A DNA stretch of 64,000 nt from NCBI GenBank assembly GCA_003586115.2, contig QVOM02000116.1, positions 29,923,062 through 29,987,061 of the forward strand, read 5' to 3'. Below, piece by piece: positions 36,216 through 48,839 of this stretch. The DNA is from Salvator merianae (Eukaryota; Chordata; Lepidosauria; Squamata; Teiidae). A program made the translations under genes and the position numbers. The notes under the pieces were generated by a model. That model saw only the letters and a list, made by a program, of their open reading frames with translations, was not told the origin of the DNA and searched no databases. How positions within the stretch are numbered: position 1 is the stretch's first letter; every line of letters starts with the position of its first letter.

Positions 36216-38564
36216 CAAGTCTTTTAAAATGTATATATTGCCATAACCTATGGAAACCAAATCTATTCTGTTTCAATACGTGAGAGCCTGTGGAATTATT
36301 TTGTGAATGCCACAAACACAGAAATGTATTTGAATCCAGGGTTGCATCACTGTCAGTGAACGTTACAAGTCCAAGTACTCTCCAGCTTCAAAAACGGAGC
36401 CAACTGCTGAACTGTCAAGGCCATGCAAATCCTGCAGCAACTGACAGAGGCTGCTCAAGGCACTTCTCGTCCACCAGCTCCAGTGACCAGCAAGGAAAGC
36501 GGGAACCTGTTCAATAAGCAACACGACAGGCCACAAGCTCAGGCTATCCTCCAAGCCCTTTGGAACAAGGCATCTAGTCACAGAAGCCACAGGCTGCCCA
36601 AGCCATAATCTAAGGGCTTACTAGCAATCCGGATCTGCTCTCCACTTTTCAGAAAACCCCCCAAACAATCCCATGAGATACAAATACAAGCACTTAACCA
36701 ACCCTCATTACTTTTTTTTTTTAATGCAATTTAACCATCTGCCATTCCTACAGGCAGGGAATTCCTTTTGGCATTCTTTCGGCCTGTATTTATGCATTAC
36801 AGTCTCCAGAGAAGGCTATAATTTCAAATAAGCAAAGAATATAGCAGGGTTCCTTTAAATAAGCGTATTGTGTAAGGCCTCATTGATCTCCTTTAGACTC
36901 ACCCTAGTATCTTCTCTATACTTCTCAGACTTTCCAACAGAAGGCTCAGGGACCTGACTCAAAATGGGAGCAGATCCTTCAGCTACAGAAGCAAAAATGG
37001 GAGCTGATTCCTCTGTATCTGAATCAGAAGGCTTGTGTGTTCCTTCTAAAGCTGAAGATGTCACGAAGTGTTCCATGCTGTGAAAGTTCATGGATTGTCC
37101 TCCCCATACATAGTATCTGTGTATTGTACTCTACCTCAGAACAAGTCACTGAGAGTTATTTTAACAAAACCTTTCAGCGAGATAAAGCACAGCCATGAGG
37201 GTTTAAGAATATCCCCTCAGGAACCCCTTTTAACTATATTTTGTATACATCTACACAATCTACCACAAGAATTCGCCCACCATGTGGCAGGTGCAAATAG
37301 TTAACATGTGCTTAACTTTCTTTATTTTTAAAATATTTGTATCCTGCAACAACAACAACCAAACAGTTTAGGAGGACTGGGCCACAGTTCCCATTTGTTT
37401 TATCAATAAAAGTGGCAATTTAATTGTTCATACGTCACTCCAACAAGATTTATCTATGTTGGACTTTGAGAGGACAAAGTATAAGTATTTCTAAGAAGAA
37501 GCTTGCAAGAGACACTGTTCTGTGTTAAGATCCCTGTATCTCTAAGAAAACATGAACCAAGTGGAGCACAAAGAATCAGATAAGAAAGCAGTTCCTATTT
37601 TGAAGTGGGGGAAAAGGAGCCTCAGAGACAGTTGTTCTTTATCAGAGGCAAGAACCTTACTGAAAATAATGGCTGATCCCTCCCTCTTCTGGCATGCGAC
37701 ATCTTTCATCAGGCCTTCACTGTTCAAGGGGAAGGAATTTCTTTTCAGAGTCAAGTGCAATGCCATTAATTTACCTTGAAATAATTTTTCCTGTCGCATT
37801 ATTTTTTTCTGAACAGCCTGAGAAGTAATATCATTTCATCTGTGGACATGAAAAGTCACCCCATGAAAGTTCAGAATATTTCAATGCCCCCAATTAGAGG
37901 AACTGCAAAAAATATACGCAGTTTATCCAGCTAGTTTTCTTTGTGAATCTTCTCTTCCTCAAAAAGAAGTATTAAGCAGTATACTGTAATCACAATTTTT
38001 AAAAAAATGAAACCAAATTAAAATGAGTCTTGTTCTGTGATTCTATATAGCAGATTCTCATCAACAGCAAGAAATATTCCTTTTTAATTTATCCCATATA
38101 ATAAAAATGGCCAAGCAAAGATAGTATCTAAGATAGTATCAAAAACTACTTAAAAAAAAAAAAAGCTCTACAAATACCACCTTAATGCTCCTTTTAATGC
38201 CTTGATGCATTTTTAGGTCTTTAAATCACAATATGCAACAGTAATTCAAAAATAATTATGTTCATATGTACTAATTAATTTTAGCCAGAATAATGTGGTG
38301 GCTGACTCCTTAACTAGTCTTGAATGTAATACATTCTGTGTAGTCAGTTCAGACCAGACTATGAAGCTCACTGCATCAAATACCAATTTAACACAAGATA
38401 ATATATAAACACTGAAATTAGTATACATTTATATATACTATACTGTTACTATAAAAATTAAATTTACAAAAGAAAGACTAAAAAAAAGTGCCTTGTTGTC
38501 CCTTTCTGAAAAAAGCAATTTCCATTTTCAGAAAAAAAACATTCCATCTTTTACTATCAATCAC

Positions 38565-38995
38565 AACAGAAAATGCAGCAGAAAATACTGCAGCTAGACT
38601 GTTGGCAGAAGTTCCTATCCAGTTCCATATTACATTGGTCCTTAAAGAGCTGCACTGGTTACCGCTTCACTTCCAGGACCCATTCAAGATTCTCAATTTT
38701 ACATTCAAAGCTCTAAATAACTTGGGTCTCAAATATCTGAAGGACCACCTGCTCCCATAGAAATATGCCTGTCAGTTGAGATCATCTGGGGAGGCTCTCC
38801 TCATAGGTCTGCCACTTGTTGAGGTTCAGGGGGCAGAAGCTATGGGAGGGCATTCTCCATATTACCACCCCACCCCGGACTTCATACAGTCTCCCCACAG
38901 GGATACACCAGGCACCAATACTGAATATATTGCAGCACCTGGTAAAACGATTTGTCTATTTTAGCTCTTGAGGAGAGATGTTTAAAAGCTTGCGG
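38565..38995 (+). mobile_element. L2-type LINE 3' end fragment
   Basis: The plus frame reads ENTAARLLAEVPIQFHITLVLKELHWLPLHFQDPFKILN, then FKALNNLGLKYLKDHLLP (38581-38758), matching the L2 C-terminus. It continues with RSSGEALL. The sequence after the stop keeps L2-like phrases (CAGGCACC... and TATTTTAGCTCTTGAGG). Confidence 0.85.
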
Positions 38996-39224
38996 GTTAG
39001 GGAGAGAACAACCATTCACACAGGTTCTTCTTGTTGTTGCTATTATTGTTGTTATTCTTATTATTATGCCATTTTATTTCCTTTGCTTGTTTGTTTGTTT
39101 GACTGATACCTCTGTTGATTGCCAGAATGCCTTGAGGCAGCTTACATACCCAAGACAGAAAATAAAAAACAATATATAAAGGACTATAGGGATAAAAGAG
39201 TAAAAGTCAGGAGCAAGAAAAGGA

Positions 39225-39735
39225 AAATGAAAAGTGGCTTTTGATACCACAGATCATGGTATGTTGTTGGAGCAGCTTCAGGGTCTGGGACATGGGGCAA
39301 TGTTTCCTAACTCCGAGGTAGGCTCCAGAAAGTAGCAATGGGAGACTTTTGTTCAATGTCCTGGAAACTTTCTGGTGGCGTTCCTCAGAGGTCAGTTCTG
39401 TCGCCTATGCTCTTTAACACCTATATGAAGCTATTGGGAGAGGTCATTAGAGTTGTTAGAGTGAGGTGCCATCAGTACACTACTGTATCTTTACATTCCT
39501 TCTGAGTCAGTGGAGGCAGTTCAGGTTTTCAATTGCTGCCTGGGGGCAATAAACAGCTGGAAGTGAAACAACAAATTGAAACTGAATCCATGTGCCATGG
39601 GGTCCAGAGTTCAGGAAGTTAATGGGCACCCAACAGCAATATGTGCTGTAGGCCCACACCCTGCCTATAATGGAAGTACAATGTGTGGGGCAACTGGAGA
39701 AACTCCCCAGATTGCGCATCAGAACTGTTAAGGAA
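39225..39735 (+). mobile_element. L2-type LINE RT palm-domain fragment
   Basis: Translation across frames gives FDTTDHGMLLEQLQGLGHG, LSGGVPQRSVLSPMLFNTYMKLLGE and VRCHQYTTVS. These correspond to the RT blocks AFDTVDH..LL..L, GVPQGSVLSP.LFN.YM and RCHQYADDTQ. The catalytic YADD is lost (YTTV here). It is a decayed fragment. The antisense frame at 39507-39719 is a shadow. Confidence 0.9.
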
Positions 39736-40660
39736 AAAACATAACAGTCCTTGAATCCTAACTGACTTGGATTTTCTATAGATATTTTTCTATGTTTTCT
39801 TAAGATAAAACTATACTGTCATAAATGAATTGCAGGAAGTAGTGCTGAAAAGGAAGAAATATAAGGAACATTTTGTGGCATTATCTACAAAAGAAAAAAT
39901 AATTTTATTTTGGGTTTATTCTGTTCATATTGCTAGCCTGAGTCCATAATAAACTATCTATCTAAGTCCCATGCCAATTAAATATTGCCTCTGTCTAATA
40001 TATAAATATATATGTGTGTGTATCTGTCCATAACATCCAAAAACGGATTTTAAAGAATCTTTATTCTTTATTGCCAAGGTCATATTAAATTAATTCTACA
40101 GTAAAAGAAAAATACAGTTTTCATATACAATATTTTGACAGGACACCTTTGGGACAGCTAGCAGTATACCAATAATAAAAAAAAAATGACATTTCATTTA
40201 TATCCTTTGAAAATAATATTCCCCACCAGGAAAATCTAGCATGTTCAAAGACTATTGTCTATTTCAGAGAAAACAGTTAAACACTGCTAATACTGGTCTG
40301 AAAAATCTCTACCCTTGTTCCCTGTAAAAAACTTTTAAAATGGAAAAACAATAGTTAACTGTTTTAATATCATCCATCACTCCCAATTACAACTCTAGTA
40401 TATCGCTCTTAAGTAATTCCAGGAAGAAGATACCTCAAACAAAATAGCTTCCAGTGTTAATGTCTCTGAGCCAGAAACCTCTTAGGAGTGTAATTCATGC
40501 AATGCAAAAATCTATTTAAAATGTTTATAATCAAAGCAGGAAGGCAGATTTAAAACTATATATAATCTCATTGTATAAAGCAACAACATTAAAAGGGCCA
40601 AAATATTTAGACCTTAGTTGGGGGATTTAGCAGTGATAAATACAGCATGTCTGGACTTAC

Positions 40661-40906
40661 AGAGCTAGGACTGGAATGCCGTCTGACTTTAGGAGATTCT
40701 TTCCCAGCAGATGAAGTCTTGAAGTTAATACAAGCATTGTTCTCTGAATGTACCCTCTTCACTTGATTATTTGGCTTTTCAAATGGATCAAAAGTGCTCT
40801 GTGTCCGCTGAACTCTGACTTTTTTGTCTTCTGGAATTGTGTCCAAGGGCTTGATCACAGAATCCACTCCTTGGCAGTTCCGTGTAGACATCTTTGTGAC
40901 ACATAT
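40661..40906 (-). CDS. CDK14: CDK14 exon: N-terminal regulatory tail (ICVTKMSTRNCQG ... RRHSSPSS)
   Basis: 246-nt exon, 82 codons, phase 0 at both ends. It starts ICVTKMSTRNCQGVDS, continues VRVQRTQSTFDPFEKP and VKRVHSENNACINFKTS, and ends KVRRHSSPSS. The acceptor is CTTTAG|ATATGT (AG at 40908-40907) and the donor is TCT|GTAAGT (GT at 40660-40659). The tail precedes the kinase domain and carries basic-Ser patches. From memory, the RRHSS serine is a reported 14-3-3 contact in human CDK14. An internal ATG at 40891-40889 with A at -3 matches the start used by a shorter human isoform (about 423 residues). The upstream exon should end in Glu (…TFDE in human) and is not in the window. Confidence 0.97.
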
Positions 40907-41858
40907 CTAAAGGATGAAGTGGAAACAGCCAGTTACATAACTTGTAAAAGTTCTATTCTTTTGTGCTAAACTGGTCATTATAAGGAAAAATCATTTCCAC
41001 CCCAACTGAAACACTATCACAGGAGCTAAAAATGCAATTGAAAGAGAAAAATCAGTAGTCATTACAATCCTCAACCTTTCAATTCTCCCAAATAACTCCC
41101 AAGTAATTTTCTTCTAAGCATCAACCTGGCACCAGTGATTATGAGTCTTTTTGATGTGAAAGTAACTCCAAGGAAGTGTTATGCTGGACAGAGTGAGTAC
41201 TGTTATAATTGAGACCAATCCTAAGTATGAAAACTTAATTACCATGTATTTTGATATTTTTACTATGCATGCTTTTATTTAAGTTATATAGAAATATACA
41301 GTATTTGTTAGGTCAAGAATACAAATCGCTGTAGTCATTAAACAAACGAGATAGCAGCACAATATTATATTGTGCCTTTAAACTAATTAGCGAATTGCTC
41401 TCCCCAGCCATTCACAACAAAAGTTAAAATTAGACATATAAAAACCTTGATACATAACAGTATAAAACAATATAAAAGAGCAACTTTTACACTACCACAA
41501 ACATATAATGGCATCTACTACTACTTACAAAAAAATATTCAATTGCTTATCAAAATCACATTTGTTTTTGTAAAAAACACAGGCTTCAAGTCTGACAGGA
41601 ACCTTCTATAAACCTTACTAAGTGTTACCAACCAGATATTGATAGGTGCTACAAAGTATTGATCTCCATTCCTTTGATATCTGATGAAGAAAAACTGAAT
41701 AAATTACACCAATTTACAGGGAAATTATTATAGTATAAATCATCATTGGGCATTGAGAAAGCCATAGAAACCCAGTCTACCAATATAATTCAGTGACATC
41801 ACAGAACTGACCCCTAATCAACCAATGTAAGTCAATGACACTACAGAAGGGAGACCCA

Positions 41859-42239
41859 GGGTGCGATCAGAAGCACTTATTGAGATGCCCTCTGGGCAAA
41901 TTTGAGGCTGCAAGAGCATAAATAAAATCACCTTCCCCTGTCCTCAAGCCTGGAAATGTCTGCCCTTTCTTCATACAGGGCAAAATGACACTGAAATGTA
42001 ACCAATCACAGCATGGGAACAAATGCTGCCACCAAACAACCAATCAGGGCCATCGAAAGCTGAGCGACCAGTGGCCAATCAGTGGCGAATGCTTGTTGTC
42101 AGGAAGGTGTTGCCATACTTTGAGGCAAAGGAATGCAACGTGTGGAAACATGAGGTAGGTTTATTCTTTTAATTATTCGAACGCCTGTTTTTTTGTGTGT
42201 CTACATGGCCATCGAAAAAAGCCCTATCTGATCATACCC
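41859..42239. mobile_element. Candidate 381-bp DNA element with short terminal inverted repeats and three CCAATCA boxes
   Basis: The left end GGGTGCGATCAGA matches the complement of the right end, GGGTATGATCAGA, at 11 of 13 positions. The interior carries three plus-strand CCAATCA motifs at 42002, 42040 and 42075, spaced 38 and 35 bp. They are consensus NF-Y sites in form. The element lies 1.0-1.3 kb upstream of the CDK14 exon at 40906. The target duplication is unclear (possibly CA). Transposon origin and any regulatory role are inferences. Confidence 0.45.
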
Positions 42240-45200
42240 CAGTCTATCAGTGTTTTAGTTGATGGCACCTCGAAGGTCATTTCACATTACTGAAAATTTC
42301 TAGGATTCCATTAAAACAGGCAAAATCATATTTTATAAACTGTGTAATAACAAAATTGTGCTACTAAAAAGTGTTACACAAGGGGAGTCCAATTCTACCT
42401 ACTATGAACCACCATGTTATAAAGGGTGTAACTGTGTTATTAGGAAAGGATTCAGAAAACAGCATTAATAAATCCATGCTCAGCACTGGTGCCCAACATT
42501 CAAGAGCTCAATTAAGCATGTCAAGTTCAACTGACAGGGCTAATTTTATTTTACCAATACATCAGAAGCAATTATGCTATTGTTACTGTCTTATAATCCA
42601 AGTCCATTAAATTCCATATAACTATAAACCACGTAACTATGCAATCAAATCACTGTTTTCTTTGGGAAGCAAATACCTGCCAAATTGTGAGCCAATTGAA
42701 CATACATAACACAACATTCCTATTCCGTTTGAGATGATTCATAGCAAAATGAAACTTTCACACAGAGTCTAATGATACAAACACCTCTAGTAAACAAATC
42801 AGTCCTTAAAATGTCCATACCAATTTTGTAACTTCAAATCTAATTTACTTCAATTACCTTCAGACAGCAACAAACTTCATTCTGAAATAATAGGCTTGAT
42901 GGCAAGTGGTAGTTATAAACCTCTCAATGATACTTAACAGTAAAGGAAAGGACTCCTAGATTAGGCATTATTTGAAAGGAAAGCTGATGTGACCTCACTG
43001 CGTATCACTGTATAGCTGGAAAGAGACTGCTAGCAAAATGAACTTAAGAAAACAGACTCAAGAGGAAAAGAAGATTGCATTTTTAGTCATGCATTAATTA
43101 TGCCTTTATTAACAATGCCATTTCTACATGACTCTTTGTACATGAATATATTCCTCAAAAGCCAACGCTTTAAGTCAAAGTGATATATCAACTGCTATTA
43201 TTTTTAAGCAATTTCTGACTTCCATATTTTTGTAGTATATATGTACTAAGCAATTACATACCTAGTCCTGCTTAAACATGGTACTGCTTCCCAGAGTATC
43301 ACCTAGGATATCCTTCACTAGACAAAGTCTATATAACACAAGAATACTGTAGATATCTATAAAACATCTAAGATATCAAGAAGCAAGAAGATACCTTGTC
43401 AAGGAAACTCTCTTTGCATTGTAATAAGAAACAAATGACTAGCATATATATATGTTTTTGTTGTTAGGTACTAACAGTGATTCTATTAACATAGCCATTT
43501 TTTTTTCTTGGCAAATTTGCAGTTATTTACTGTTAAGGATTCGTAGTATTAGAAAATATCTCTTTAGTCTCAATCTTAATCTATATTTATTACAGTTACA
43601 GAACAGTAAAACCTGAGCCTATCATAAAACTATACATCAGATAAAATCCAGTATAAGTATTAATTTAAAATATAGAGTTAACAAATCTGTTAGGTACTAA
43701 CACCATTTGATTTTATGAGGAGCTCCTCTCTTATATAGACAATTGGCCAGTTGGGTTCACAACAAACCTGAAATTGCCATACAGCAAACTGTTTGAACAT
43801 GGAATGAATGAATGAATTACATATGTTCCCCGTTTTGTTGTTTTGTGAAAATATTCAAAACATTAATTCTTAAAATCCTCCCACTAACCTCCCAATGCTG
43901 CTTTGCAAATGGACACAACTTAAGCACAGAGGCCAAAATTTGCACAGTAAAGTCTTACTCTAAGAAAATGATCAATGAAGAGAATAAAACCTTCATACAA
44001 CAGATGCAAAAAACAAAATGCATATGGCTAATAAAAAAGTACTTCCCTTAGTACAGAAAATAATACAGCCTGATCAAGAATTTAAGATGTCCATGCACTC
44101 CTAAGATTATTTTCCTAAGATGATTAGTTTATATTTACAAGATATGTAAAGAAAATTATTATCCAGAACTGGAAAGACAACTTTTCTCCTGATTTAAAAG
44201 GTTACACAGTATTTGTTTACTGGGCCCAGCCACAGTTTTAATATTATTTTATATTGTTGTAAATATTTTAGCGCTTTAAAATTCTATGTAAACAATGTTT
44301 CAAGTAAAAAAACCTGGAATAAATACAATTTTGTACCTCTGGTCAGGTCTCATGGATATTACAATTCAGCAATGTCTGGAGAGCCATAGTTTTTCCACTC
44401 TTTCTCAAGATCAACACTCCTCAGTTTAGTTTGTTCCAAATGTTAGGAGTTTCTTTAACTCCGACTTCTGACTATTAACTTCTGAATATCATTTATTAAA
44501 GAGTAGAATATTGCCTTCATGTTCAACTTGTGGTTTTCGGAGAAACAGCTGGTAAGTTCCTGCTCAAAGCAGTACACAAGCAGATGCTGAATGATCTTCC
44601 AATCTCCTAAAATAGTTTAGATTTTTTAAAGTAAATGTTCCTGTAATTAAGAAAATGTATTTTTCTTAAATCCAGGTAATTGTCTGCTATGACAATTATA
44701 TTGATTCTGATATATAAAGGAATATTTAAGGAAATTATAGCTTCACTGAAGTCTGAAATGGTTTAAGTGAATTACACTATGATCCCATGCTATAAAATAT
44801 GGAGATAAGCCCTTTCAGACTGACCGTTATACATGCATGAAACAACTAGCAATCAATGCGCCGCATTCAGGTCTCTCATGAAAGTCTAGGAAATATCTTG
44901 GCTCAAGCAGATCCATACCATTGTTTTCAGATTTCTAGGAAAAGCAATGACTCAAAGAGGTCCTGGTATTCAAACAAATCTGTGCATTAAGGAACTATCT
45001 CCATAGAAACCATAAATTTTATGTGGTGTTCGCATACTGAATTAAGATTTCTTTCAGATCAAAATCCTTATAGTGCCAAGGTAATTCAAAAATCACCACC
45101 ACTACAGCATCATGACAAAAAATGTTACATTTTATAGAAATACACTAACTGATATTTAAACCAAAACATAAGATAGATCACAAAAAAATAAACGTTTACA

Positions 45201-45514
45201 AAAAATAACATTGTCAGCTAAGGGCCATGGTAGGTACTCTGTGATAGGAAATGTGTTCATTATCAGTCTTTTTACATAACACAGCTATCTGTACAAAGGT
45301 TTCTTTACTGACTGAATAATCACTTCCTCCCTCAAGGAGTTAACCAAATGGAAACACATTAAAATCCAAGACTAATCCATGACACAAGACAGGATGTAGA
45401 CTTAAACATTCCAAATCTTTTACCTGGTTCCACATACATAAAGATAATCAGGCCTTTTCCTTTTCTTTTTTTTTTGTCTTGCATTACTGAAATTCCACAG
45501 CCATTTGACTTCAA

Positions 45515-45870
45515 ACCTAAGAACATAAGAAATGGTCTACTGGATCAGTCCTCTTGCCCTCTGTTCTTACAGTGGAGTGGCCACCCAACTGCACAGTGAA
45601 GCCTACCAGCATGACATGTACACACAGTTTGCTCTGCTTGCAATCTCCCAGCACCTGCCCTTTAGAAGCTTACCACCTCCTATTGCCATCAGACCTAATT
45701 GCCATTGATAGCCCTGATTTCTATGAATTGGCACAAATATTTTTTAAGTCTTCCCAGCTGGAAGTCAACACCACCTCTTATCGAAATTCCAAAGTTTAAC
45801 TGCATTCTGTAAAAACAAACAAACCTTTTGTCTGACCTAATTTGTCCAGGATTCTCACTGAGTCTTATAA
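45515..45870 (-). mobile_element. CR1-type LINE 3' end, antisense
   Basis: The plus strand reads AACATAAGAAATGGTCTACTGGATCAGTCC, CAGTGGAGTGGCCACCC, CATTGATAGCCCTGATTTCTATGAATTGGCACAAATATTTTTTAAG and AAAGTTTAACTGCATTCTG. This is the full ordered antisense of the reptile CR1 end (GATCCAGC..., GTGGCCACC..., CCATTGATAGCC...ATGAATTTGTCTAATCC..., TAGTTTAACTATG). The frame at 45554-45799 is a shadow. Confidence 0.85.
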
Positions 45871-45879
45871 CATCCCAAG

Positions 45880-46255
45880 CAAGAAATACTTTTGCCACAG
45901 CTGCCCAACACTAGCTGCCAACTTAACACACTGGAGCACCCCACCGCCTGATCTGGTTCTCCTACCCCAGAACAGGGCCATCCTGCCCTGCCCCAAATAT
46001 CGCACAATCTTTGGCATCGGCCTCTATAAACTCCGATGAGCCTCCAAGGGATCCATTTCAGCAGCACAATTTGGTGTGTTGCTGAAATGGGTCCCCTGCT
46101 AAATCAGAATACAGAGGTGTGTGCCATGTTCACATGCTTCTGTGGTTTGGTTTAGCAGCTGGTGGATCACTGGTAGGCCACCATCCAATGCAGATGGAGT
46201 GAATAAGCAGGGGGTGTGGCCTCTGTGTTCCACACCAACATGCAGAAACAAAGCC
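45880..46255. mobile_element. Non-autonomous DNA transposon copy (family of 7931-8342)
   Basis: Carries CATTTCAGCAGCAC AATTT GGTGTGTTGCTGAAATG (hairpin, 46053-46088), ACAGAGGTGTGTGCCATG, CACATGCTTCTGTGGTTTGG and ATGCAGATGGAGTGAATAAGCAGGG. The complement of the right end is GGCTTTGTTTCTGCATG. The left boundary is uncertain. The overlapping frames on both strands are shadows. Confidence 0.55.
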
Positions 46256-46539
46256 CTGAAGCAGACCATGCCATTCACTAGACTGGGCAAAGGTAGGTGT
46301 GGAAAGACCTTTGGAAGCATTGTAATGTCTTTTAATGTTCCTGGCCAAGGTTGTATTTGATTTCTCTTATCACTCGACAAGTAGGCTCATTTGTTTCAAC
46401 AGGTATTAAAGTCAGAAAAACTTTGAACATGAATGATTTAAATCATTGAACTCATCTCAGAGGTGTGAACTAATCTTCATAGGTGGGTTAATTTCTATAA
46501 TCGGTCTATTTGTTTAGCTATTGGATTTTTTCTTTTTAA

Positions 46540-46640
46540 TTTTATGTTTGTTTGTTTGTTTATTTTATTTATTCACTCATTCATTTAAAAATTAGTATCT
46601 CACCCTTCACCAAAAGGTCCAAGGTGGGTCGCAACAATAA
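46540..46640 (-). mobile_element. Antisense retroelement tail
   Basis: (GTTT)n and (ATTT)n runs are followed by ATTAGTATCTCACCCTTCACCAAAAGGTCCAAGGTGGGTCGCAACAATA. This is the antisense of a …GGGCGGTATAAAT(AAAT)n tail. Only the tail is present. Confidence 0.6.
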
Positions 46641-48803
46641 AATCTGCTGTCCTTGCTGTTGTTATGGACATATTACAGCAGTAAAGGATGATGTGAATAT
46701 TAATTTGACTGAATGCTCTCTATTCCTAGTTAAGTATTCTGCTTAACTGAAACGACATTAGAAGAGTGTTACAGTTTTGAAGGATATTACCTTCAAATCA
46801 ATATGCATCAAACAGCCAGTAACAACTTCTATCTCCTGGTCTAAGCAAACATATAAACAGTACAACTTGTAGGTATTTCTATAGGCAGGCTATCTGTTTC
46901 CTGAATAGGTTAATAATATTGTTTATCTCATCTCAGTCACTTGGTTTACTGCAAGCATTTTGTGCTGGAATTTTACTGCTCCTGTTTCTTGTTTTATTAC
47001 ACTTTTCCTAAACTTTAAGCTACTTTAAGGTACAAGGGGCATATACTGGTAGATGGAGCAATGACACACAAAGTTTTAGTATTAAAATTCATATATTTAG
47101 TCATAAAAACAATTACAGATTTAACCCTATCTGGAGGCAGTGTCCATTATGCATTAATACTTCATTGTGATTGTTCATGTCATATTTCATAAGATGCTTC
47201 CAAGAAATTCAACCATCTTAATAATATTTATAAAGCACTTTCAACGGTACAAAGCGTTTTACATTTGCTACTTACCTATAATACTTATAAGCACCCATTA
47301 AACTGCAAGAGAGTATGGACAGAGTGGCAAAAATAGTGACTCAGTGGCCTGCCTAAGGCCATGGACATCAAATTTGCACCGCAGATTTTATGACTGAAGA
47401 CACATGACTGCAGACTCATGGCTTAATTTTACTCTTTGTGTCTAAGCACAAAGAGCACACAACAGTCACACCACATCACAGGCTGTTTGGCCATACTTTT
47501 CATAAGCAACAAGCAAGCAGTGGCATGATTATGCATAACAGCTTGGCCTTGCACTGGGGTCTGGGTTTGTCCTGCATTCAAGCCATGCAAGATTTCTTAT
47601 AACTAGTTCAGCAAATGAAGGGAGAGCTTCACACAATGAGCAGAAAGCGTGATTGTGCTATGCTAGCTACATTTTTTAACTAACTTATTCAGTTTCTCTT
47701 GTGCTGTGCCACATATAAGGAACACATGCATGATCCAAGATACTCCTTGATATAAAAAATCTCACATCTGCTTAACCTTCCAGTGATACCAGAGACAAAT
47801 TACTTCTACAGTAGAATTCTCTCTACAGTAGAATTACTATAGAGAGAATTATGTCTCTTGCTACTCTTACGAATAGGCAGTTCACACTAAGCTTCAAAAT
47901 TATTTGAGGGCAGAACTTTATATACTTCAAGTTCTGCAGCTGCTTTCTTGGTCAGCACATAGTTTAAATCAACTTGCTTTCATCTGTCAGGTATGAAAAA
48001 CATATACAGTCAAACAAGCAACTCAAAATTAGTAATCAATTCTGTGTGTATTGTGTGCACACACCATATCACATAATGGAAAAAGTAGTTAAAAGGAAAT
48101 GTTTGATTTCACAACTAATTATTGTATAATATATTTTCTCATAAAAAAAATAACATATATCATTTTATTTTTCCACTGGGCAACGTTTGAAACAGTTTTT
48201 TACAGTATTTCTTCTAATTATGTTTGGAAGAAAACTTATTAACAAAAGCAATACTGGAGTTATTTCAAAAAATAAACACAAAATCTATGTTTTTTTAAGA
48301 GAAAAGAATCTAAGATCTAAACACTGCACTATAAACCCGGATCTGCTTTAAGGCAATTCAAGCAGCGTAACAATGTACACCTCAAGCAGACGCAATGTTT
48401 ACAAATGATAAACTTCATTCTTCTATCAAATTAGATTTCAACTAAACATGTGTTTCACAGTAAGAGTGGCAAAGTTCTGCATGCAGGAATATTTAGATCA
48501 ATGTGGTGGAGGCTTGGTGATCAGAGACACCAATAGCAACTGCAGACCTTCACTTATTTAGTTCCACATGCTGATATTCACAACTTCTGCAACACATAAT
48601 CCAACCATAGCATCTATCAGGTAGGAGGAAAAGCAAAATACCCTCAGAGTCCCAATCTAGAATGGAGAGCTTCTTCTAGACCAGCAAAAGCTGAACCTAT
48701 CTGCTATGCAGAGAACTAATAGTCAAGCTGACCTGAATATTACCACTGGTGAGAATACCAACAGGAGGAAGATTTAGAATATTTGCAGAATTGTGACTAA
48801 TTT

Positions 48804-48839
48804 CACTAATTTCAAAACAATCACTAATTTCAAAACAAT
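48804..48839. repeat. Perfect 18-bp tandem duplication
   Basis: CACTAATTTCAAAACAAT occurs twice head to tail (48804-48821 and 48822-48839). Confidence 0.95.

Larger units (their letters stand above)
32372..40660 (-). other. CDK14: CDK14 intron (8.3 kb) between the N-terminal exon and the glycine-loop exon
   Basis: Contains SINEs (32665-32860 and 36005-36215) and L2 fragments (33490-33860 antisense; 38565-38995; 39225-39735). 34790-35830 is an unidentified stretch, A/G-rich on the plus strand and poor in stops. 36290-36610 is somewhat GC-rich with open frames on both strands but no recognised homology. The remaining stretches 36620-38480 and 39740-40660 show nothing supportable. Confidence 0.85.
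2825..40906 (-). other. CDK14: CDK14 gene body, partial (five internal exons and their introns)
   Basis: Minus-strand gene spanning most of the left two thirds of the window. CDK14 is a proline-directed Ser/Thr kinase of the CDK family. From family knowledge, it is recruited to the plasma membrane by cyclin Y, phosphorylates the Wnt co-receptor LRP6 in G2/M, and can also pair with cyclin D3. The five exons visible here join in frame to 193 codons. They cover the end of the N-terminal regulatory tail, the kinase N-lobe and the start of the C-lobe. Missing from the window are the N-terminal start exon(s), upstream at coordinates above 64000, and the exons with the HRD and DFG motifs, the activation segment and the C-terminus, downstream below position 1. 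The paralogue CDK15 is the main alternative. The N-terminal tail and the stretch HTDLCQYMDKHPGGLHPENV fit CDK14 better. Confidence 0.97.

Noticed and set aside
46099..46380. Frames of 72-93 codons on both strands.
   Set aside because: They overlap a non-coding DNA-element copy and have no domain signature.
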